Below are positions 47,598 to 60,034 of a stretch of 64,000 nucleotides of DNA, piece by piece (the stretch's first letter is position 1; each line of letters starts with the position of its first letter). The stretch spans positions 434,001-498,000 of the forward strand of contig NZ_AHMM02000025.1 in assembly GCF_000243675.2 (NCBI RefSeq), read 5' to 3'. The notes beneath the pieces were generated by a model that was not told the DNA's origin, did not search any database, and was given only the letters and a program-made list of their open reading frames with translations. A program made the position numbers and the translations under genes. The stretch is from Leptospira inadai serovar Lyme str. 10. Its GTDB lineage: Bacteria > Spirochaetota > Leptospiria > Leptospirales > Leptospiraceae.

Positions 47598-48719
47598 TTG
47601 AAGATTAAAGTGAACACCTCGGAATTCCTAAAATCAATTCATGCCGTAGAAGGCGTTATATCCGCCCGCGAAATTAGATCTATATTATCAAATCTTAAAT
47701 TAGAAGCGGAAGGATCCACGGTTTCTATTTCTGCGACGGATCTCGAGATATCCATTAAAACTTCTTTAAGTGCCGAAGTTCAGGAATCGGGAAGTATTTC
47801 TTTACCTGCAAAACAGTTATCAAGTATCTTTAAAACGATACACTTTGAGGAAGCGTTATTATCCAAGAATGATACCGAAATCGATTCGAGCATAACTTAT
47901 ATAACGGATGCCACGAAAAAGAACGATTACAAAACCAAATTAAATGGAATGGATGCAGAAGAAATAAAAACCATTTCGAAAGTGGATCCTTCTATTATCT
48001 CCGAGTTCCCGACCGCTCTTGTCGGCGAGATGATCCGTAAGACCGGATATGCAATCGCACATGAAGATCAACGTTATATCTTTAACGGCCTTTATATGGT
48101 TCCGAAGGAGGACAAATTAATTTTTGCGGTGACCGACGGTAGAAGGTTATGCAAGATAGAAAGAAATTTATCGTCCCCTTTAAAATTTAAAGAAGCGGTT
48201 ATTATTCCTGCAAAAGCGATCCGTGAAATATCGAAAATGATTACTACTGCGGAAACGGGGAAAATAGGAATCGTAGACAATCAAATCTATGTGAACGCGA
48301 ATAATATAGAATTATTATGTAAGCTGATCGAAGGGAATTTTCCTAACTATGAACAGGTCATTCCTAAGAGCTCTAAATTCTTCGCATTAATTCCGAAGGA
48401 GAATTTTCAAATCTACTTGCGGCAGGCTTTAATCGCCGCAGAAGAGCCGACACGCCAGATTAGATTGACTTTTTCTAAAGACAATTTGAATTTTTACGCT
48501 CAAACCCAAGGTGTTAATGAAGTAAGTATTAACATGCCGATCGATTATTCAGGGGATGAGATTACGGTCGCGTTTAAAGGAGAATATTTATCCGACGTAT
48601 TCAAATCCATAGACGATAACGAATTCAGGATAGAATTCAGCGATTCCAGTTCACCCGTGGTTTTCAAAGATCCTTCTGATCCGGACTTTATTTCGGTAAT
48701 AATGCCGATGAAGATATAA
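47598..48719 (+). CDS. dnaN: DNA polymerase III beta subunit (sliding clamp)
   Basis: A 373-residue clamp with the normal three-domain layout and length. It starts at TTG 47598, with AAGGAG eight bases upstream. The N-terminus [20 protein letters not shown] and the C-terminus, ending VIMPMKI, are typical. The MP-rich end forms the partner-binding site. It encircles DNA and holds the polymerase. It follows dnaA after the AT-rich candidate origin and precedes recF by 12 bases. Confidence 0.96.
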   Translation: MKIKVNTSEFLKSIHAVEGVISAREIRSILSNLKLEAEGSTVSISATDLEISIKTSLSAEVQESGSISLPAKQLSSIFKTIHFEEALLSKNDTEIDSSITYITDATKKNDYKTKLNGMDAEEIKTISKVDPSIISEFPTALVGEMIRKTGYAIAHEDQRYIFNGLYMVPKEDKLIFAVTDGRRLCKIERNLSSPLKFKEAVIIPAKAIREISKMITTAETGKIGIVDNQIYVNANNIELLCKLIEGNFPNYEQVIPKSSKFFALIPKENFQIYLRQALIAAEEPTRQIRLTFSKDNLNFYAQTQGVNEVSINMPIDYSGDEITVAFKGEYLSDVFKSIDDNEFRIEFSDSSSPVVFKDPSDPDFISVIMPMKI

Positions 48720-48731
48720 GCCTAAAAGAGA

Positions 48732-49832
48732 ATGTTTTTACGAAGCCTTAGGCTTCTCAATTTTAGAAATCATGAAAGTGTTAGCTTGGATTTCGATTCC
48801 AGGCTGATTTTTTTTGTGGGTGAAAATGGGGAAGGAAAGACCAATCTCTTAGAAGCGATTTCCATCGTTTCGTGGCTAAAAAGTTTTCGAGAATCAGAAG
48901 ACGGAAATTTAGTTCGATGGAACGAGGACGGTTTTTATATAAAGGCGGAGATCGAATCGGATCATAAGAAAGATATTCTGGAAATCGGATATTCTAAGAA
49001 GCCGACTATTCGTAGAAAACTTAAATTCAATCAGGAAGAGATTAAAAAGAGATCCGATTTGGTTGGAAAGTTTATAACCGTCCTAATGACCCCGCTGGAT
49101 TTGCAAATTGTAGAAGGAGGTCCGGTCGAGCGAAGAAGGTTTTTAGACAGTTTTTTGTCCTCTTTCGATCGTTCTTACCTCGATGATCTCATTGAATATA
49201 ATAAAATTCTTAAGCACCGCAATGCTCTTCTCAAATCCGGCTCTCGAGATGCAAGTTTGTATTCCGTCTGGAATTCCAAATTAGTCGTGAAAGGCGGAAT
49301 TTTGTACCGTAAAAGAAAGGATTTAATTCACGAATTAGATAATCTCTATCAGGTTAATTTAACTCTATTAAGCGGTGGGAAGGATAATTTACAGTTGCGC
49401 TATAAACCTAGTTTTACCGACGAGCAAGAATTCGAAAACCTACTTGTTCGAAATCTTTCTAGAGACCAAAGACTCGGCTACACCTCCGTCGGAATTCATC
49501 GCGACGATATGTTCATAGGAACAAACGACATGGATATTATGGATTTTGCGTCGCAAGGACAAAAAAGAAGCACCGTCATTTCCTTAAAGGCAGCTTCTTT
49601 TGAATACTATAGAAAAATTTTAAAAATCACGCCTGTACTTTTAATAGATGACGTTATCCGAGAATTGGATGTTAAACGAAGAGAATATTTCGTTGAACTC
49701 GTTTTAAACGCGGGGCAAGCATTCTTTACGACGACCGATCTGGAAGGGATTTCCGATTATGTGGGAAGATTACAGGATCGAAAACAGGTTTTTCTAGTTC
49801 GGAACGGTGAGGTCCAGGCGATCCATGGATAA
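48732..49832 (+). CDS. recF: Recombination protein RecF
   Basis: A 366-residue SMC-like ATPase that helps load RecA at gaps. Walker [16 protein letters not shown] lies at about residues 28-42. The ABC signature FASQGQKRS and Walker [13 protein letters not shown] are near the C-terminus. It keeps the classical order dnaA-dnaN-recF. Its last codons overlap the start of the DciA-like gene by eight bases. Confidence 0.94.
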   Translation: MFLRSLRLLNFRNHESVSLDFDSRLIFFVGENGEGKTNLLEAISIVSWLKSFRESEDGNLVRWNEDGFYIKAEIESDHKKDILEIGYSKKPTIRRKLKFNQEEIKKRSDLVGKFITVLMTPLDLQIVEGGPVERRRFLDSFLSSFDRSYLDDLIEYNKILKHRNALLKSGSRDASLYSVWNSKLVVKGGILYRKRKDLIHELDNLYQVNLTLLSGGKDNLQLRYKPSFTDEQEFENLLVRNLSRDQRLGYTSVGIHRDDMFIGTNDMDIMDFASQGQKRSTVISLKAASFEYYRKILKITPVLLIDDVIRELDVKRREYFVELVLNAGQAFFTTTDLEGISDYVGRLQDRKQVFLVRNGEVQAIHG

Positions 49833-50286
49833 TCCCGGTAAACCGGATAAAGTAGAAATCGACGAATTCAAGGGACTCCTTGAAAGCCTCGGCTGGACCG
49901 AAGCCAATTTACTTACGCAAATTTCCTTGAGAACTCTTGCCCAAAGATGGTCAGATATAGTAGGGCCGATCTTTGCGAATCAATCCGAGCCGTCCGCTAT
50001 TTCGGGGGAAACGTTAATCGTAATCGTTTCGCATGCGGCCTATAAACAAGAACTTTTATTTTTGAAATATCGAATTCTTTCGTTGTCAAAACGCTATTTA
50101 GGTCGGGACACCGTACGTAAGCTGGAAGTTCGAGTCGGCAGTCTATCGAAAAATACAAAAAAAAAGACGGGCATAGAACGAACTAGTAACGGAATCAACG
50201 GCAAAGATGATCTACTCGCAATCGCCGAAAAGGAAGCGGATCCAGAAGCGCGAAAACGCCTTTTAGAGCTAATTGAATACCTTTGA
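49825..50286 (+). CDS. DciA-like helicase loader (DUF721)
   Basis: A 153-residue protein from ATG 49825; a GTG at 49807 would add six residues. The DUF721/DciA pattern is visible in [20 protein letters not shown], then [20 protein letters not shown], where the conserved W of the family occurs. DciA proteins load the DnaB helicase in bacteria that lack DnaC or DnaI. It lies between recF and gyrB, where DciA genes are often found. The C-terminal third is charged and probably disordered. Confidence 0.82.
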   Translation: MDNPGKPDKVEIDEFKGLLESLGWTEANLLTQISLRTLAQRWSDIVGPIFANQSEPSAISGETLIVIVSHAAYKQELLFLKYRILSLSKRYLGRDTVRKLEVRVGSLSKNTKKKTGIERTSNGINGKDDLLAIAEKEADPEARKRLLELIEYL

Positions 50287-50313
50287 CGAACTTCTAATCT
50301 TTCCTAGCATTAA

Positions 50314-52290
<1,977 letters not shown>

Positions 52291-52320
52291 TATATAGAAA
52301 GATAGGAGCTCTAAAAGCGA

Positions 52321-54834
52321 ATGAGCCAAGAGATGGAAAATGAAATAAAAACCCTAGGGTTTAGTCCCGCGTCAAGGCCCGATATAGGCGAAGCGCTGAA
52401 GAACGGCGTGCGGGTAATTCCGGTTGAAATAGAAGATCAGATGAAGGAGGCCTATCTAGGATACGCGATGAGCGTAATCGTCGGAAGGGCCCTCCCCGAT
52501 GTACGCGACGGACTAAAACCCGTGCATAGAAGAATTCTCCATGCAATGAATGAGCGAGCCTGGAGAAGCGATCGGCCTTACGTAAAATGCGCAAAAATTG
52601 TCGGGGAAGTCATCGGTAATTACCATCCGCACGGTGATAGCGCCGTTTATGACGCTCTCGTGAGAATGGTCCAAGAATTTTCCTTGAGAGTTCCATTAAT
52701 CGACGGTCAGGGAAATTTCGGATCGATTGATGGCGATAATCCTGCCGCTTATCGATACACCGAAGCCCGTCTCGAAAAAATCGCCGAAGAACTTTTACGA
52801 GATATCGAAAAAGAAACCGTAAACTTCTCGCCCAACTTCGATGATACGAAAGAGCAACCGGACGTTCTTCCCGCCAATTTTCCGAATTTATTAGTCAACG
52901 GATCTTCCGGAATAGCTGTGGGAATGGCCACTAATATGCCTCCGCACAATTTAAAGGAAACGATCGAGGCGGTAGTTTCCGTGATTCGGAATCCCGATAT
53001 TACGATTCCGGAATTGTTAAAAATTATGCCCGGCCCCGATTTTCCGACCGGTGGCATCATCATCGGCGGGGAAGGATTGCTTTCCGCTTATCATACCGGT
53101 CGGGGTTCGATTCGGATTCGTTCCAAAGTGGAGATAGAGGAAAACAAAAAAGGTAGGGAGATTATCGTCGTAACCGAAATTCCTTATCAAGTTAATAAGC
53201 GAACTCTTCTGGAAAGAATCGGCGAGCTGGTAAATGAAAAGCAAATCGAGGGAATATCGGAGATCTTGGACCTATCGGATCGAAAAGGAATACGTGTCGA
53301 GATTCATTGCAAAAAAGATTCCAACGCACAGGTCATACTAAATCAACTCCTTAAACTGACTCAGCTTCAGATAAGCTACGGGATTACTATGCTTGCGATT
53401 TTGGACAACAAGCCCAAGATCTTTAACTTAAAAGAAATTTTAGTCGCTTATTCGATCCATCGAAAAGAGGTCATAGTACGAAGAACACAATTCGATCTCG
53501 ATAAGGCGGAGAAGCGCGCGCATATTTTGGAAGGCTTGAAAATAGCCCTCGAAAATATAGAAGAAGTCATAAAAGTGATCAGGGCCTCTAAGAACGCCGC
53601 CGAGGCGAAAGAGCAATTGATGCTACGCTTCGTGCTATCGGACGTTCAAACCGACGCGATATTGGAAATGAGACTTCAGAGATTGACGTCTTTAGAAGTT
53701 CAAAAAGTCATAGACGAATTAGAAGAAGTTCGATTATTAATCTTGGATTTGAAAGACATTCTATCCAATCCTGTAAGAGTTTCCGATATCGTTTGCACCG
53801 AATTGCAGGAAGTTTCCGGTAAATTCGGAAATAAAAGAAAAACCGAAATTAGTTTAGAAAGCGTCGAGTCTTCGACTTTCAATGCCGAGGATCTGATAGC
53901 GGACGAAGAAATCGTTATCCAGATAACCTACGATCAATTCGTTAAGCGTTTACCGATCGATACGTTTAAGCGGCAACGCCGGGGTGGAAAAGGAATCCAG
54001 GGCCTTTCTCAGAAACGGGACGATGTCGTCAAGATCATGAGATCGGCGATGACTCACGACAGCGTTATGTTTTTTTCCAATATCGGAAAAGTTTATATGA
54101 TGAAAGCATACGAACTTCCTCAGGCTTCAAAGGAAGCACGCGGTAAATCCTTAAAGGCAATTATAGGTCTGGGCGAAAATGAATATATATCTTCCGTATT
54201 CACTTTCCGGGATGAAGATAAGGGAAAGGATCTTCTCTTAGTAACGCGTAGAGGTTTTATTAAACGCGTAGAGTTGTCCGAATTCGGGAATGTAAAAAAA
54301 TCGGGCATCATTGCGATCGGCCTTCGCGACGGAGACGAGTTGATTACGGTAGAGTCGGTCGTTAAGGGCGATGATGTGATGATTTTTTCAAGAAAAGGTT
54401 TGGCTCTCCGGATAGAAATGGATACCATTCGAGCCCAGGGACGAGCCGCACAAGGCGTAACCGGAATGCGATTGGGCGGAGACGATGCTATTGTAGGTCT
54501 TTCTAAAGTAGTCGAGGGAGACGATATTTTCGTAATCTCCGAGAACGGCTATGGAAAGCGTTTGGGTTTTGAAGAATTCTCCACCAAAGGACGCGGCGGT
54601 AAAGGAATGGCTTTCTTAAAGGTCGGGGAAAAGAACGGAGCCGCAGTCGGAGTTAGTTCAGTCGGAGCCGATGACGAGATTATTCTGGTCACTCAGCAAG
54701 GAATGGTTATCCGTACGGAAGCGAATCAGATCTCCAAGATGGGCCGTACGGCTGTCGGGGTTCGTGTGGTCGATATTAAAGATAATGATCGCGTCCAAGA
54801 TTGTACCGTAATCGGCGAAAGTAAGGAAAAATGA
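52321..54834 (+). CDS. gyrA: DNA gyrase subunit A
   Basis: A 837-residue DNA-cutting subunit. The catalytic tyrosine is in AAYRYTEARL near residue 142. The quinolone-resistance region reads HPHGDSAVYDALVRM, with the serine and aspartate of sensitive enzymes, so no common resistance change is seen. The C-terminal wrapping domain starts with the GyrA box QRRGGKG near residue 558, and further blades follow. It forms a unit with gyrB and dus; the dus start overlaps its stop (ATGA). Confidence 0.97.
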   Translation: MSQEMENEIKTLGFSPASRPDIGEALKNGVRVIPVEIEDQMKEAYLGYAMSVIVGRALPDVRDGLKPVHRRILHAMNERAWRSDRPYVKCAKIVGEVIGNYHPHGDSAVYDALVRMVQEFSLRVPLIDGQGNFGSIDGDNPAAYRYTEARLEKIAEELLRDIEKETVNFSPNFDDTKEQPDVLPANFPNLLVNGSSGIAVGMATNMPPHNLKETIEAVVSVIRNPDITIPELLKIMPGPDFPTGGIIIGGEGLLSAYHTGRGSIRIRSKVEIEENKKGREIIVVTEIPYQVNKRTLLERIGELVNEKQIEGISEILDLSDRKGIRVEIHCKKDSNAQVILNQLLKLTQLQISYGITMLAILDNKPKIFNLKEILVAYSIHRKEVIVRRTQFDLDKAEKRAHILEGLKIALENIEEVIKVIRASKNAAEAKEQLMLRFVLSDVQTDAILEMRLQRLTSLEVQKVIDELEEVRLLILDLKDILSNPVRVSDIVCTELQEVSGKFGNKRKTEISLESVESSTFNAEDLIADEEIVIQITYDQFVKRLPIDTFKRQRRGGKGIQGLSQKRDDVVKIMRSAMTHDSVMFFSNIGKVYMMKAYELPQASKEARGKSLKAIIGLGENEYISSVFTFRDEDKGKDLLLVTRRGFIKRVELSEFGNVKKSGIIAIGLRDGDELITVESVVKGDDVMIFSRKGLALRIEMDTIRAQGRAAQGVTGMRLGGDDAIVGLSKVVEGDDIFVISENGYGKRLGFEEFSTKGRGGKGMAFLKVGEKNGAAVGVSSVGADDEIILVTQQGMVIRTEANQISKMGRTAVGVRVVDIKDNDRVQDCTVIGESKEK

Positions 54835-55790
54835 TCCGCGTCGGGTCGGTCGAAATTCCGGGATGGTTCGCTATGTCGCCGATGGCGGGCATCAGCGATA
54901 GTCCGACTCGAACGATGGCAAGACGTTTTGGATCCGCATTCTCTTATACCGAATTCGTTTCGACGGATAATTTGGCGGTTGGCTCAAAGAAGGCGATTTC
55001 TTTATTACGATTTCGTGAAGAAGAAAGGCCTGTAAGTTTTCAAATTTTCGGCAACACGTTGGAAATTATAGTCGAAGCTGCCAAAAGAATTCGGGAATTA
55101 AATCCTGATATTATAGATTTGAATATGGGTTGTCCGACTAAGAATGTATCAATGAGAGGGTCCGGGGTAGGCCTACTAAGAAAGCCGATCTACGCCGGAA
55201 AGATCATCGAAGCATTACGTAAATCGCTGGATATTCCGGTCACGGCCAAGATTCGATTGGGATGGGATGATACTTCACGAAATTATATGGAAGTATCTCG
55301 TATCTTGGAAGAATCCGGTGTGCAGGCCATTTCCGTCCACGGTCGTACAAAAGAAATGGGTTATTCCGGAAAAGCCGACTGGGATGCGATTGCCGATATA
55401 AAAGCGGCGAGAAACGTTCCGATTTTCGGTAACGGGGACGTGATTTCCTATTCGGATGCATTGCATAAAAAGAATACTTACGGAGTCGATGGAGTCTTAA
55501 TCGGTAGAAATTCGATCGGAAATCCTTGGGTATTCTCCGGAATAGATCGGCAGAATATAGATGTCTCGGAATCGGTCAGCGTTTCATTGATGCATTTGTC
55601 ATTGATGGTAGAAACGTTCGGAGAAAAATTCGGCATAATTTTGTTTAGAAAACATCTGATCCGATACTTTCAAGGAAAGGAGAATTTTATTCCGATCCGA
55701 GTCGAATTATTGAAGGAGGAAAATTTTGAGAGGATAAAAAGTCTACTATTAACCTTGGATTCCTCTTTCTCGAAGACCTGTGTCGCTTAA
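54831..55790 (+). CDS. dus: tRNA-dihydrouridine synthase (Dus family)
   Basis: A 319-residue FMN-dependent TIM barrel that reduces uridines in tRNA D-loops. The N-terminal MSPMAGISDSPTRTMARRFG, the catalytic cysteine in NMGCPTKNV (near residue 104), TAKIRLGWDD and the VHGRTKEMGYSGKADWD segment are Dus signatures. It resembles the DusB subgroup. Its ATG overlaps the gyrA stop. I cannot specify which tRNA positions it modifies. Confidence 0.93.
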   Translation: MIRVGSVEIPGWFAMSPMAGISDSPTRTMARRFGSAFSYTEFVSTDNLAVGSKKAISLLRFREEERPVSFQIFGNTLEIIVEAAKRIRELNPDIIDLNMGCPTKNVSMRGSGVGLLRKPIYAGKIIEALRKSLDIPVTAKIRLGWDDTSRNYMEVSRILEESGVQAISVHGRTKEMGYSGKADWDAIADIKAARNVPIFGNGDVISYSDALHKKNTYGVDGVLIGRNSIGNPWVFSGIDRQNIDVSESVSVSLMHLSLMVETFGEKFGIILFRKHLIRYFQGKENFIPIRVELLKEENFERIKSLLLTLDSSFSKTCVA

Positions 55791-55994
55791 TCTCTTTTCC
55801 GAATACTTTCGAACCTCCTAGATTCAATTAAGCAAAAATCAATCGAGAGAATTCATTTTCCCATACGGACGAAGGTAAAAAATAACTATAAAACTTAATC
55901 TTCCCGATTACGTCCTTGACCGGCTTAGGAATGAGATTGACAGGAATTTTGATTCATCCCTCATTATGACTTCCATAAAGGAGTATGAGACCAA

Positions 55995-56750
55995 ATGAAA
56001 ATAACGAGTAATATTCTAGGTGCTCTTGTCGTTTTTAGCATTTTTACTCTAGTCGGTTGTAAAAAAGAGATTCCTTCCCAACAAAATCAAATTGTCGGTA
56101 CTAAATATTCCGGCTGGGATCAGTGGATTTATAAGAAGCCGGGCAGTACGAATAAAGCCGACCAGGCAACTCTCGTTTACGGAATGGAAGAAGTTTCAGG
56201 AATAGAAATCGTAACTCATGAGGAAACGGATAAGAAGGGAAATAAGATCGTCACGGAATATCTAAAATTAAAAACCGTCGATAATAAGGAAGGATTCGCT
56301 CCCGCAAAAAATTTCTTTGACGCGATTCTTTTCGTAGTTTCGGAAGGAGATCAAGCGTTTGCGAAAAATTCCCTGACTTCCCCCTCGAAGGGTAAATTGC
56401 AACGCGGTATGTATTGCTTGGAAGTGGAAGCGAGCGGAGATTTCGCTAAAGTGCGATGCTACGGATCCATCGTAAAAGGCGGTAAGCTTACGGATATTTA
56501 CGATGTTTGGATTCAACCCGCTTCCCCTAATATTTCAAAGGATCCTTTATTAGGAGATAGCTTGCGTAATTTGAGAAATGCCAGTACGAAGTTAATCGAG
56601 TCGGCAAAAATTTCGGAAACGGCCAAGCAAGAAGAGTTAAAATCGTCTGCGGCGAAGTTACTTAAATCGGTCGCGGAAAAAGGCGATCAATTTTTGGAAG
56701 ATGCGAACGCCATAGCTGCCGAATACGGATTAACGTTGAGCGAGCAGTAA
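55995..56750 (+). CDS. Lipoprotein of unknown function with SH3-like region
   Basis: A 251-residue predicted lipoprotein. The lipobox LVGC places the lipidated cysteine at residue 22. Residues 40-155 hold a beta-rich region with the TLVYGMEEVSGIEIVTHEE and LKLKTVDNKEGFAPAKNF segments, similar to bacterial SH3 modules. The C-terminal 60 residues are helical. AAGGAG lies 11 bases before ATG 55995. It ends at a bidirectional terminator shared with the convergent lipL21. Ligand unknown. Confidence 0.8.
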   Translation: MKITSNILGALVVFSIFTLVGCKKEIPSQQNQIVGTKYSGWDQWIYKKPGSTNKADQATLVYGMEEVSGIEIVTHEETDKKGNKIVTEYLKLKTVDNKEGFAPAKNFFDAILFVVSEGDQAFAKNSLTSPSKGKLQRGMYCLEVEASGDFAKVRCYGSIVKGGKLTDIYDVWIQPASPNISKDPLLGDSLRNLRNASTKLIESAKISETAKQEELKSSAAKLLKSVAEKGDQFLEDANAIAAEYGLTLSEQ

Positions 56751-56782
56751 TCCGAAACCTTCCGCTGAAATCCATCTTTGCA

Positions 56783-56817
56783 TAAAAAAAGCCTCACTTT
56801 TTACGGTGAGGCTTTCC
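56783..56817. terminator. Bidirectional Rho-independent terminator between the lipoprotein gene and lipL21
   Basis: AAAGCCTCAC, loop TTTTTAC, GGTGAGGCTTT, with an A run on the left and a T-rich end on the right, so it can work on both strands. Confidence 0.9.
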
Positions 56818-56853
56818 TTTATAGGTAAGTTAAAAACCTAGAGAAGATAGTGT

Positions 56854-57408
<555 letters not shown>

Positions 57409-57474
57409 CATTTTCTCCTTGATCAGATGGTTTTGAGGAATATATCCATTAAACGGATTCCGCAACCATTTTTA

Positions 57475-59115
57475 ATGAAATGTTTTAAAATTATTTTTTC
57501 CAGAGAACTAAGGAATAAAAAATTTCTTCGCAGCGCACAATTGTCAAAAAATTTCTGCATAATTTGCGCCACTCTGTTAATACTTCCGGTTAGCGACGCA
57601 ATAGCGACGACGATGGCATTCCTTCCAGGGCATTGGGAAGGGATGGCTCCTCAATCGATAGAGGGAACGGGTGAAAAACCGTTCGAGTTGTCTAGATTGG
57701 GTCAATTCTATGCAAGCAAAGCCTATTTGATAAAGATCAAAGATACATTTCGAGATCAAAAAGACCCCGATGCGATGGAGTATCTGCGCGCTCAACTGTC
57801 GAAAGAGCAATTTCGCGAAGCCTGTTTGCGATTTAAAACGGACTATGTCGTGAGAGACAGCGTCGAGATCCAAAACAAGATAAGAATCGATCGATCCGTC
57901 TTCGATTGTAATCTATCTCGTTGGGAAGAATTTTCTTCAATCGGCAAGAAAGATTTGTTCGAAGTATATGAGAAGTTGACCCGGGATTCATTCCCTTTCG
58001 TTCCACGGAAGCAAAGTAAGGAAAATAGCGGCAAGGTCCTCAATTCCCCGAATTTACAAATCTTTATGGTGGACGGTTCGTTTTCCTTTGCACCTGAGAG
58101 AAAAGAATTTATGTCCCAAATCGAGGCGTTTTCCTGGCGACCCGAAACTCGATTTCGCTTAGCAGTTTTTGGAGAAGGTTATTCCAGGATTTTTCCCGAA
58201 TCATCCCGCGCAGAATTGAGAAATCAATGGAAAGATTGGAAACCAACCGGTAAATCAACGACCGCTGATCTGGGCAATTCTTTGGTTCGATTGCGTAGAA
58301 TTCTGGTTTCCGAAGATAAAATGGGAACCAAACCGGATTTATCCGTAATCATACTGACCAATGCAAAAGACGGAAAAAATGATAGCGTCTACCCGGCGGC
58401 GATCGAAGCCCTTCGCCAAATCGGATGTAAAGTGACCATTTTATATTCCTCATATTCCGGGCCGGAATCGAGAAGACCGCATAAGGATGCGGTTAGCCGG
58501 GGCGCGGACTTTCGTGAGGTTACGTATTTCCAACGAATCGTGACGGCAAGAGATTCCAAAACTCTCGTCTTTCAGGGTGGACGCTTGTACACAACACCGC
58601 AGGTTTTAGATCCGAATGCAGAAATCGATGAAACGGTTCGCGAAAAAGTTGAAATGAACGGTTCCTATTCTGCCGGAGAATTTTTAAATCCTTGGGCTCT
58701 TTCGGAAATTTACGAAAAAATCCGAAAGGAAAAAGTCATTTCTTCCGAACCGGTCCGCAGTAATTTTTCCATCGTATTGGCTAAATCAATTGCAGGCTCC
58801 CTTAAAGATCGGTTTTTAAATTCCGGCAAAAAAGCGTTAATAAAAACCAAAGGAAGAGCTTTTTGGATGCAATTTCCCTCTTTTTTCGAACTATCCGAAG
58901 GTAAAAAAGGTGCCTGGAAAGTTACCTTTCTTTCTTCCGCATCGTCGCCCGAGGGGGTCGAAGTACTACCGGAATCGGTTGAGGCGTATCCCTATCCCCC
59001 ACCAAAGACTTTGGATTGCGATCCTTCGAGCGTAAGAAATTATTTTCAGAATACGGAGAAATCAAAATTCGATTGTTTGGTGAGGGGGGAAATCTTGGAA
59101 CTCTCCCGTCCCTGA
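57475..59115 (+). CDS. Exported VWA-like protein of unknown function
   Basis: About 546 residues from ATG 57475; an earlier start at 57427 is possible but would add basic residues before the signal-like segment. The hydrophobic segment FCIICATLLILPVSDAIA (about residues 27-44) is a signal peptide or membrane anchor. Residues 190-370 look like a von Willebrand factor A fold: MVDGSFS gives a DxSxS metal site at 200-204, TTADLGNSL a threonine, and SVIILTNAKDG the last strand, where the expected aspartate is uncertain. The C-terminal part is unassigned. It is followed after seven bases by a degenerate AAA+ gene, suggesting a linked function. Confidence 0.75.
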   Translation: MKCFKIIFSRELRNKKFLRSAQLSKNFCIICATLLILPVSDAIATTMAFLPGHWEGMAPQSIEGTGEKPFELSRLGQFYASKAYLIKIKDTFRDQKDPDAMEYLRAQLSKEQFREACLRFKTDYVVRDSVEIQNKIRIDRSVFDCNLSRWEEFSSIGKKDLFEVYEKLTRDSFPFVPRKQSKENSGKVLNSPNLQIFMVDGSFSFAPERKEFMSQIEAFSWRPETRFRLAVFGEGYSRIFPESSRAELRNQWKDWKPTGKSTTADLGNSLVRLRRILVSEDKMGTKPDLSVIILTNAKDGKNDSVYPAAIEALRQIGCKVTILYSSYSGPESRRPHKDAVSRGADFREVTYFQRIVTARDSKTLVFQGGRLYTTPQVLDPNAEIDETVREKVEMNGSYSAGEFLNPWALSEIYEKIRKEKVISSEPVRSNFSIVLAKSIAGSLKDRFLNSGKKALIKTKGRAFWMQFPSFFELSEGKKGAWKVTFLSSASSPEGVEVLPESVEAYPYPPPKTLDCDPSSVRNYFQNTEKSKFDCLVRGEILELSRP

Positions 59116-59122
59116 TCAGCCA

Positions 59123-60034
59123 ATGGAAGATTTTGAATTCGTTGCTCTGTCGCCCGTAACAAAAAGACTCCTGGATAGAATCCGGCAAACTTCGGCTTCG
59201 GAATTACCTGTTCTCGTCTTGGGGGAAAATGGTACGGGAAAAAGTTATGTAGGAAAGTTATTTCATTCCTTTTCAAAACCGCAATTTCCCGGTTTTATAT
59301 CCATAGATTTCGGATTAGCGGAATCGGAGGGGGAAGCGAACGAAATTTTCTCCAATTTGGAAGGCAAGGATCGAAATCTTATTTTGATCGAAGGGTTTTC
59401 AAAATTAGGAAATAATAATCAAGTTCGACTTCTGCAAAAAATCCGGGCCGAAAAAGGCCGAAATCGATACATCCTCGCGGAAACTCCGCCACTCAATGAA
59501 AAAGTTCGTCAAGGAATTTTACAGGAATCTCTTTTACTGGAAATTCAAACTTTGCAAGTACAACTTCCCTGCTTGCGAGATCGTAAGGAGGATATTCCGT
59601 CCCTAGTCCGTTTCTTTTTAGAGGAAGTAGGTAAGCGATATAATCGTAAGAGTATTAAAATTTCCGAGAAGCTTGGAAACTTTCTGCTCGAATACGATTA
59701 TCCGGGAAATTTGCATCAACTTCGGAATCTTCTGGAAGGGATGGTTTCCATGCATAATACTAAAACTCTGGACATTAAGCATCTTCCGCCGGAATTATTC
59801 GAGACACGATACAGAAACGAAAACGGATTGGAAGTCCGGACCGGTATTCCGTTACGTGACTATGAAAGGGAAATTATTAGAAAGAATTTACTACTCGTAA
59901 ACGGAAATAGGGAGAAAGCCGCGCGAATACTGGGAATCTCGGAGAGAACAATCTACAGAAAGATCACCGAGTTTGAATTGTACGATCCTGACGACGAAAA
60001 AAATTCTCCACCCGCCGGAGAAAATAATAAATAG
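59123..60034 (+). CDS. Degenerate sigma54-activator-like AAA+ protein with Fis-type helix-turn-helix
   Basis: A 303-residue protein built like the central and C-terminal domains of NtrC-type activators, without a receiver domain. Walker A GENGTGKS lies at residues 34-41. The GAFTGA loop that contacts sigma54 is missing, and Walker B reads LILIEGFSKL instead of the usual LDEI. PCLRDRKEDIPSLVRFFL and the C-terminal NREKAARILGISERTIYRKI (helix-turn-helix) are kept. I infer that it binds DNA and ATP but does not open sigma54 promoters. Its last 71 bases overlap the 3' end of holA on the other strand. Confidence 0.85.
   Translation: MEDFEFVALSPVTKRLLDRIRQTSASELPVLVLGENGTGKSYVGKLFHSFSKPQFPGFISIDFGLAESEGEANEIFSNLEGKDRNLILIEGFSKLGNNNQVRLLQKIRAEKGRNRYILAETPPLNEKVRQGILQESLLLEIQTLQVQLPCLRDRKEDIPSLVRFFLEEVGKRYNRKSIKISEKLGNFLLEYDYPGNLHQLRNLLEGMVSMHNTKTLDIKHLPPELFETRYRNENGLEVRTGIPLRDYEREIIRKNLLLVNGNREKAARILGISERTIYRKITEFELYDPDDEKNSPPAGENNK

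Noticed and set aside
52600..52700. Quinolone-resistance mutation in gyrA
   Set aside because: The region reads GDSAVYD, as in sensitive enzymes, so there is no sign of the common changes.
55900..55994. Sigma70-type promoter before the 55995 lipoprotein gene
   Set aside because: A TTGACA is present, but no -10 element at normal spacing could be identified with confidence.
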